NCBI GenBank assembly: GCA_964528675.1
Contig: CAZGTU010000069.1
Coordinates: 1-23,985 of the forward strand
Length of the DNA: 23,985 nt
DNA from: CAYRTD01 sp964528675
GTDB lineage: Bacteria; Bacteroidota; Bacteroidia; Bacteroidales; GCA-2748055
Direction: 5' to 3'
A program made the position numbers and the translations under genes. Shown here one piece after another: positions 21,049 through 23,985 of the stretch. Under the pieces are notes generated by a model that saw nothing but the letters and a program-made list of their open reading frames with translations, was not told the DNA's origin and made no database searches. How positions within the stretch are numbered: the stretch's first letter is position 1; each line of letters begins with the position of its first letter.

Positions 21049-23166
21049 ATGGCAGAAAAGCATAAATTAAATAAAGAATTAGGTCTTTATGATGTGTTTG
21101 CCATCAGTACCGGGGCAATGTTCAGTTCGGGTTTTTTTCTTTTGCCGGGGCTAGCTTCAGGATACACAGGCCCCTCTGTGTTTCTGGCTTACTTTGTTTC
21201 GGGCCTGATTATTTTGCCATCCATGTTCAGCATAGCCGAAATTGCAACAGCGCTGCCGCGTTCCGGGGGTGCCTATTTCTTTCTTGACCGCAGCCTGGGA
21301 CCCCTGATGGGAACCATTGGCGGCCTGGGGACTTACTTTGCCCTTATGCTGAAAACAGCTTTCGCAATTATTGGTATCGGGGCTTACGCAGCGATTTTCT
21401 GGGACGTACCCATTAAATCGATTGCTATTATGGCTACACTGTTTTTTATGACGATGAATCTTCTTGGAGCCAAAAAATCATCAGGGCTTCAAAAATTCTT
21501 TGTAAGCTTTCTGATAATAGTGTTGGGAACATTTATCATCGATGGGCTTTACACCATTTTTCTAACGGACAAAATAGAGGCTCCCAGATCCAACAACAAC
21601 TTCAGAGCTTTTTTTTCGAATGGTCTTGAAGGTCTAATTGTAACTGCAGGCTTTGTTTTTGTTTCCTACATGGGGTTAACCAAAATTGCCAGTGTGGCTG
21701 AAGAGATTCATAATCCGGAACGTAACATTCCAATGGGTATGATACTCTCTCTTCTGGTTACCGGTCTGATCTATTTTTTTGGTGTGTTTATTATGGTGGC
21801 AGTTATTGAACCTGCTGAATTTGCCAACGACCTGGCACCAGCAACTACCGCTGTAAAAAAACTTTTTACCTGGATGCCCGGAGAACTGGGAGCATACCTG
21901 ATGGCTGGCGCTGCCATAGCAGCCTTTGCGTCTACCGGAAATGCAGGCATGCTTTCATCATCACGCTATCCGTTTGCAATGGGGCGAGATAAATTGTTTC
22001 CACCAGGTTTTTCGAGTGTAGGTAAAAAAGGAACACCCACAGTGGCTATATTACTAACCACAGGTTTTATCCTTTTTTTCATCCTTGTCCTTTCGGAAGA
22101 AGGTATCGCCAAACTGGCCAGTTCTTTCCAGCTCCTGGTTTTTATGCTTATCAATTTTTCAGTCATCGTTTTCCGTAAAAGTAAAATTGAAACCTACGAC
22201 CCCGGTTATCATTCCCCGTTTTACCCCTATATGCAGGTGGCCGGAATGATTATCTCAGTAATTCTGATTGCCTATATGGGCTGGATGGCCATCCTTTTTA
22301 CCATGGCCATCGTTTTGATAGGGGTATTATGGTATACCTATTATGCCCGGTCGCGGGTGAAACGGGAAGGGGCAATTTTTCACTGGTTTGCTTTGTTGGG
22401 AAAATACCAGTATAATGAGCTTGAAAGTGAATTTATGAATATCATAAAAGAAAAAGGTCTCCGGCATGGTGATCCCTTTGATGAAACCATTATAAAAGCC
22501 AGAATTACTTACACCACAAAAGGAATAAATTTCGACCAGTTGGTGAACCAGGTTTCGGACATTTTTTCTGTCGAAATGCATGTGAAAAAAAAGTTGTTGG
22601 TAAAGGAGTTTTATGACACTACAAGTATTGATCCTGCCCTGGTTATCCCAAGAGTTTCGGTGTTATATGCCAAACAAATGGGAGCCGACCACCCTTCCCT
22701 CCACATCATTTTATCGGAAACCGGAATTGATAAACCGATAGTTAAGGGCAGCATTTCATCAGAGGATAATATCAATGTATTTTTCTTCCTCGTGAACCCT
22801 TCTGACGAACCCCGACAACAGTTACGCATGTTGTCGCGTATTATCGATATTGTGGAGCGTAAAAATTTTGTAAATGAAATGCTGGCACTTAAAAGTCAGA
22901 GGGAAATTAAAGAATACCTGTTGCATAATGAACGCTACATCACCGTTCGGTTGTTACCAGGGACTGTTCAGGCTGAAATGATTGATAAACATTTGAAAGA
23001 AATCGACTTACCATCTGACGTGCTGGTGGCTCTTGTTGAACGGGACGGGACCACATTCGCTCCTCACGGGGACACCCAACTGTTGAAAAATGATGTCCTT
23101 ACCATTATCGGTGAGAAAAAATCGATTGCACAGCTTTATGACCGGTACATGCAGGTTAGAGAATAA
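21049..23166 (+). CDS. APC-family permease fused to EIIA-like and RCK_C domains
   Basis: A 705-residue fusion. Residues ~10-435 are an APC-type amino-acid/polyamine permease of about 12 helices, with the family's GAMFSSGFFLLPG glycine-rich first helix and the SVAEEIHNPERNIP loop (215-228). Residues ~480-625 resemble a PTS EIIA (type 2, fructose/mannitol) domain: PRVSVLYAK, then NVFFFLVNPSDEPRQQLRML and a FVNEMLALKS end. The phospho-His of real EIIA (…PHA) is Tyr540 here, so it cannot accept phosphate and is probably regulatory. Residues ~630-702 are an RCK_C/TrkA-C domain (LPGTVQAEMIDKHLKEIDLP through NDVLTIIGEKKSIAQLY), which in other transporters binds ligands such as cyclic dinucleotides or ions. 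The substrate is unknown. The preceding gap shows no clear promoter box. Confidence 0.88.
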   Translation: MAEKHKLNKELGLYDVFAISTGAMFSSGFFLLPGLASGYTGPSVFLAYFVSGLIILPSMFSIAEIATALPRSGGAYFFLDRSLGPLMGTIGGLGTYFALMLKTAFAIIGIGAYAAIFWDVPIKSIAIMATLFFMTMNLLGAKKSSGLQKFFVSFLIIVLGTFIIDGLYTIFLTDKIEAPRSNNNFRAFFSNGLEGLIVTAGFVFVSYMGLTKIASVAEEIHNPERNIPMGMILSLLVTGLIYFFGVFIMVAVIEPAEFANDLAPATTAVKKLFTWMPGELGAYLMAGAAIAAFASTGNAGMLSSSRYPFAMGRDKLFPPGFSSVGKKGTPTVAILLTTGFILFFILVLSEEGIAKLASSFQLLVFMLINFSVIVFRKSKIETYDPGYHSPFYPYMQVAGMIISVILIAYMGWMAILFTMAIVLIGVLWYTYYARSRVKREGAIFHWFALLGKYQYNELESEFMNIIKEKGLRHGDPFDETIIKARITYTTKGINFDQLVNQVSDIFSVEMHVKKKLLVKEFYDTTSIDPALVIPRVSVLYAKQMGADHPSLHIILSETGIDKPIVKGSISSEDNINVFFFLVNPSDEPRQQLRMLSRIIDIVERKNFVNEMLALKSQREIKEYLLHNERYITVRLLPGTVQAEMIDKHLKEIDLPSDVLVALVERDGTTFAPHGDTQLLKNDVLTIIGEKKSIAQLYDRYMQVRE

Positions 23167-23327
23167 ATACAGATGACCTGCTGGCCATTTCTCGGTGAAA
23201 GCATCCTTGCGGCAGCAACTACATCACTCTGGGGGCCAGTTCTTTGCTGGTATTCTTGGTCCCTGTTTCAGACTACGCTCACCACAGGTAACCCCACAAC
23301 TGCATGCATAACTGCACAATTACCCCC

Positions 23328-23675
23328 TCACATCGACATCAACTTATCCTCATTACCCGGATCCGTAAGTATCCTTTCCAACGCCACCAGCCTGGCGTTT
23401 GTGTGGTAAGCAGGATCCTTAACATTCCAGTCTTCAATGAGCGAAGTATCATCGATCTTGCTTTGGAGGAGCAATATTTGTCCGTCAATCTCAATTTTGG
23501 CCGTAAGAATATATTTCTCTCCATCAGCGCCTGACTTATCAATCCAATGCAGGTATATATCTTTTGAAAGCAGACATTCGGGAATGGCTTCTTTCAGTTC
23601 TTCGGAGGTAATACCGGATTGTGGGTTTGAGGTGATGCGGGCCATGTTTTTAAGTGTGTTGAGAATAATTTGCAA
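23328..23675 (-). CDS. Hypothetical protein
   Basis: A 115-residue frame; ATG 23645 (MARITSNPQSG) would give 105 residues and is as likely a start as 23675. There is no signal peptide or membrane segment. It shows a mixed helix/strand pattern with EELKEAIPECLLSKD, then KYILTAKIEIDGQILLLQSK (likely beta hairpin) and a C-terminal helix ARLVALERILTDPG. I do not recognise the family. It is convergent with the permease gene, with about 160 bp between them in which I see nothing. Kept on the strength of balanced composition and length. Confidence 0.5.
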   Translation of the reverse strand: MQIILNTLKNMARITSNPQSGITSEELKEAIPECLLSKDIYLHWIDKSGADGEKYILTAKIEIDGQILLLQSKIDDTSLIEDWNVKDPAYHTNARLVALERILTDPGNEDKLMSM

Positions 23676-23985
23676 GTTAAGAAGAATTGGGGAGATTGGG
23701 ATAATGTGGTGGGATAATGTTCAATGAATCCCTGTTTCCAGGAGCAATTGGTTACCGAGCGGAGTCGAGGTAAGCAAACTGGAAACAGATGGATGAATTG
23801 AATCCCGAGCGTAGCCGAGGGATCTGTCAGGCAGGGAAGATAATGAGGTGAAGATAATGTGGTTGGGGATTTGGGTGTTCAGAGCAGGATAATCAGCCTC
23901 AGAAAAAATTTTTTGACGATTAAATACAATGGGAGTGTTCAAATAAGTGTGTCAAATATAAATTTTATAAATTGACGCCCTATGG
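23676..23985. repeat. Gene-free region with 13-bp units and palindromic repeats
   Basis: Units of the 13-bp repeat lie at 23698-23710 (gggataatgtggt), 23711-23723 and 23838-23863. Between them, ctgtttccag (23732-23741) and ctggaaacag (23779-23788) form a long-range inverted repeat enclosing ttaccgagcggagtcgaggt, and a related tcccgagcgtagccgaggga lies at 23803-23822. The shared GAGCGnAGnCGAGG core resembles dispersed palindromes of Bacteroidetes genomes. A minus-strand frame across this (23721-23942) is repeat-derived and not called. Confidence 0.7.

Noticed and set aside
23173..23409. 78-codon frame just after the permease
   Set aside because: It overlaps the convergent hypothetical gene, has Trp/Cys/Thr-rich odd composition and matches no continuation of the permease.
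23721..23942. 73-codon minus-strand frame at the window end
   Set aside because: Made of palindromic and 13-bp repeats; no plausible start region or domain.

Overview
The window looks like chromosome from a member of the Bacteroidetes (Bacteroidota), probably a polysaccharide-degrading, possibly marine, Bacteroidales/Marinilabiliales-type organism. The clues are a type IX secretion (T9SS) C-terminal sorting domain, many lipoproteins with short lipobox signals, AT-rich leaders with few Shine-Dalgarno sequences, promoter boxes of the form TAnnTTTG, a LytS/LytTR two-component pair, and a cargo of secreted sulfatase and GH29 fucosidase. This placement is inferred from gene content; no marker gene or rRNA is present.

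Layout: (1) 90-2211, minus strand: a one-Cys-type lipoprotein sulfatase followed by a small secreted protein. (2) 2452-3723, minus: a surface lipoprotein with a lamin-tail domain. Its upstream intergenic region carries a G-rich stretch and a 13-bp tandem repeat. (3) 4096-5106, plus: a compact operon of a tiny acidic Cys-rich lipoprotein, a MauE/DoxX-type redox membrane protein and a stand-alone LuxR-type HTH protein, closed by a strong terminator. (4) 5649-8490, plus: a LytTR response regulator and a LytS-type histidine kinase with a large periplasmic FG-GAP-like sensor. (5) 9211-11801, minus: a Tat-exported Gfo/Idh/MocA oxidoreductase and a Tat-exported TIM-barrel isomerase/lyase-like lipoprotein, a pair that fits periplasmic sugar oxidation and cleavage. 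(6) 11849-12210: the wreck of a VapBC-like module carrying an inserted palindromic element. (7) 12463-16312, plus: a SPOR lipoprotein, a P2-type cation ATPase, a broken ATP-cone gene fused to a broken sodium/solute symporter. (8) 16508-17593, plus: a FabH-like ketosynthase. (9) 17640-18483, minus: a remnant of the same Gfo/Idh/MocA gene beside an intact VapBC-like module. (10) 18705-20668, minus: an orphan T9SS tail and a GH29 fucosidase. (11) 20735-23166, plus: a 49-residue zinc ribbon and an APC permease fused to EIIA-like and RCK_C domains. (12) 23328-23985: a hypothetical gene and repeat-rich sequence.

How it fits together: sulfatase, fucosidase, the oxidoreductase/isomerase pair and the former sodium/solute symporter point to foraging on sulfated or fucosylated glycans, although no SusC/SusD pair lies in the window. 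The most striking structural result is that regions 6 and 9 are two copies of one ancestral segment (TA module followed by the oxidoreductase gene) that have decayed in complementary ways: one kept the enzyme and lost the TA, the other kept the TA and lost the enzyme. The most plausible little-described gene system is the Cys-rich lipoprotein/MauE/LuxR operon.
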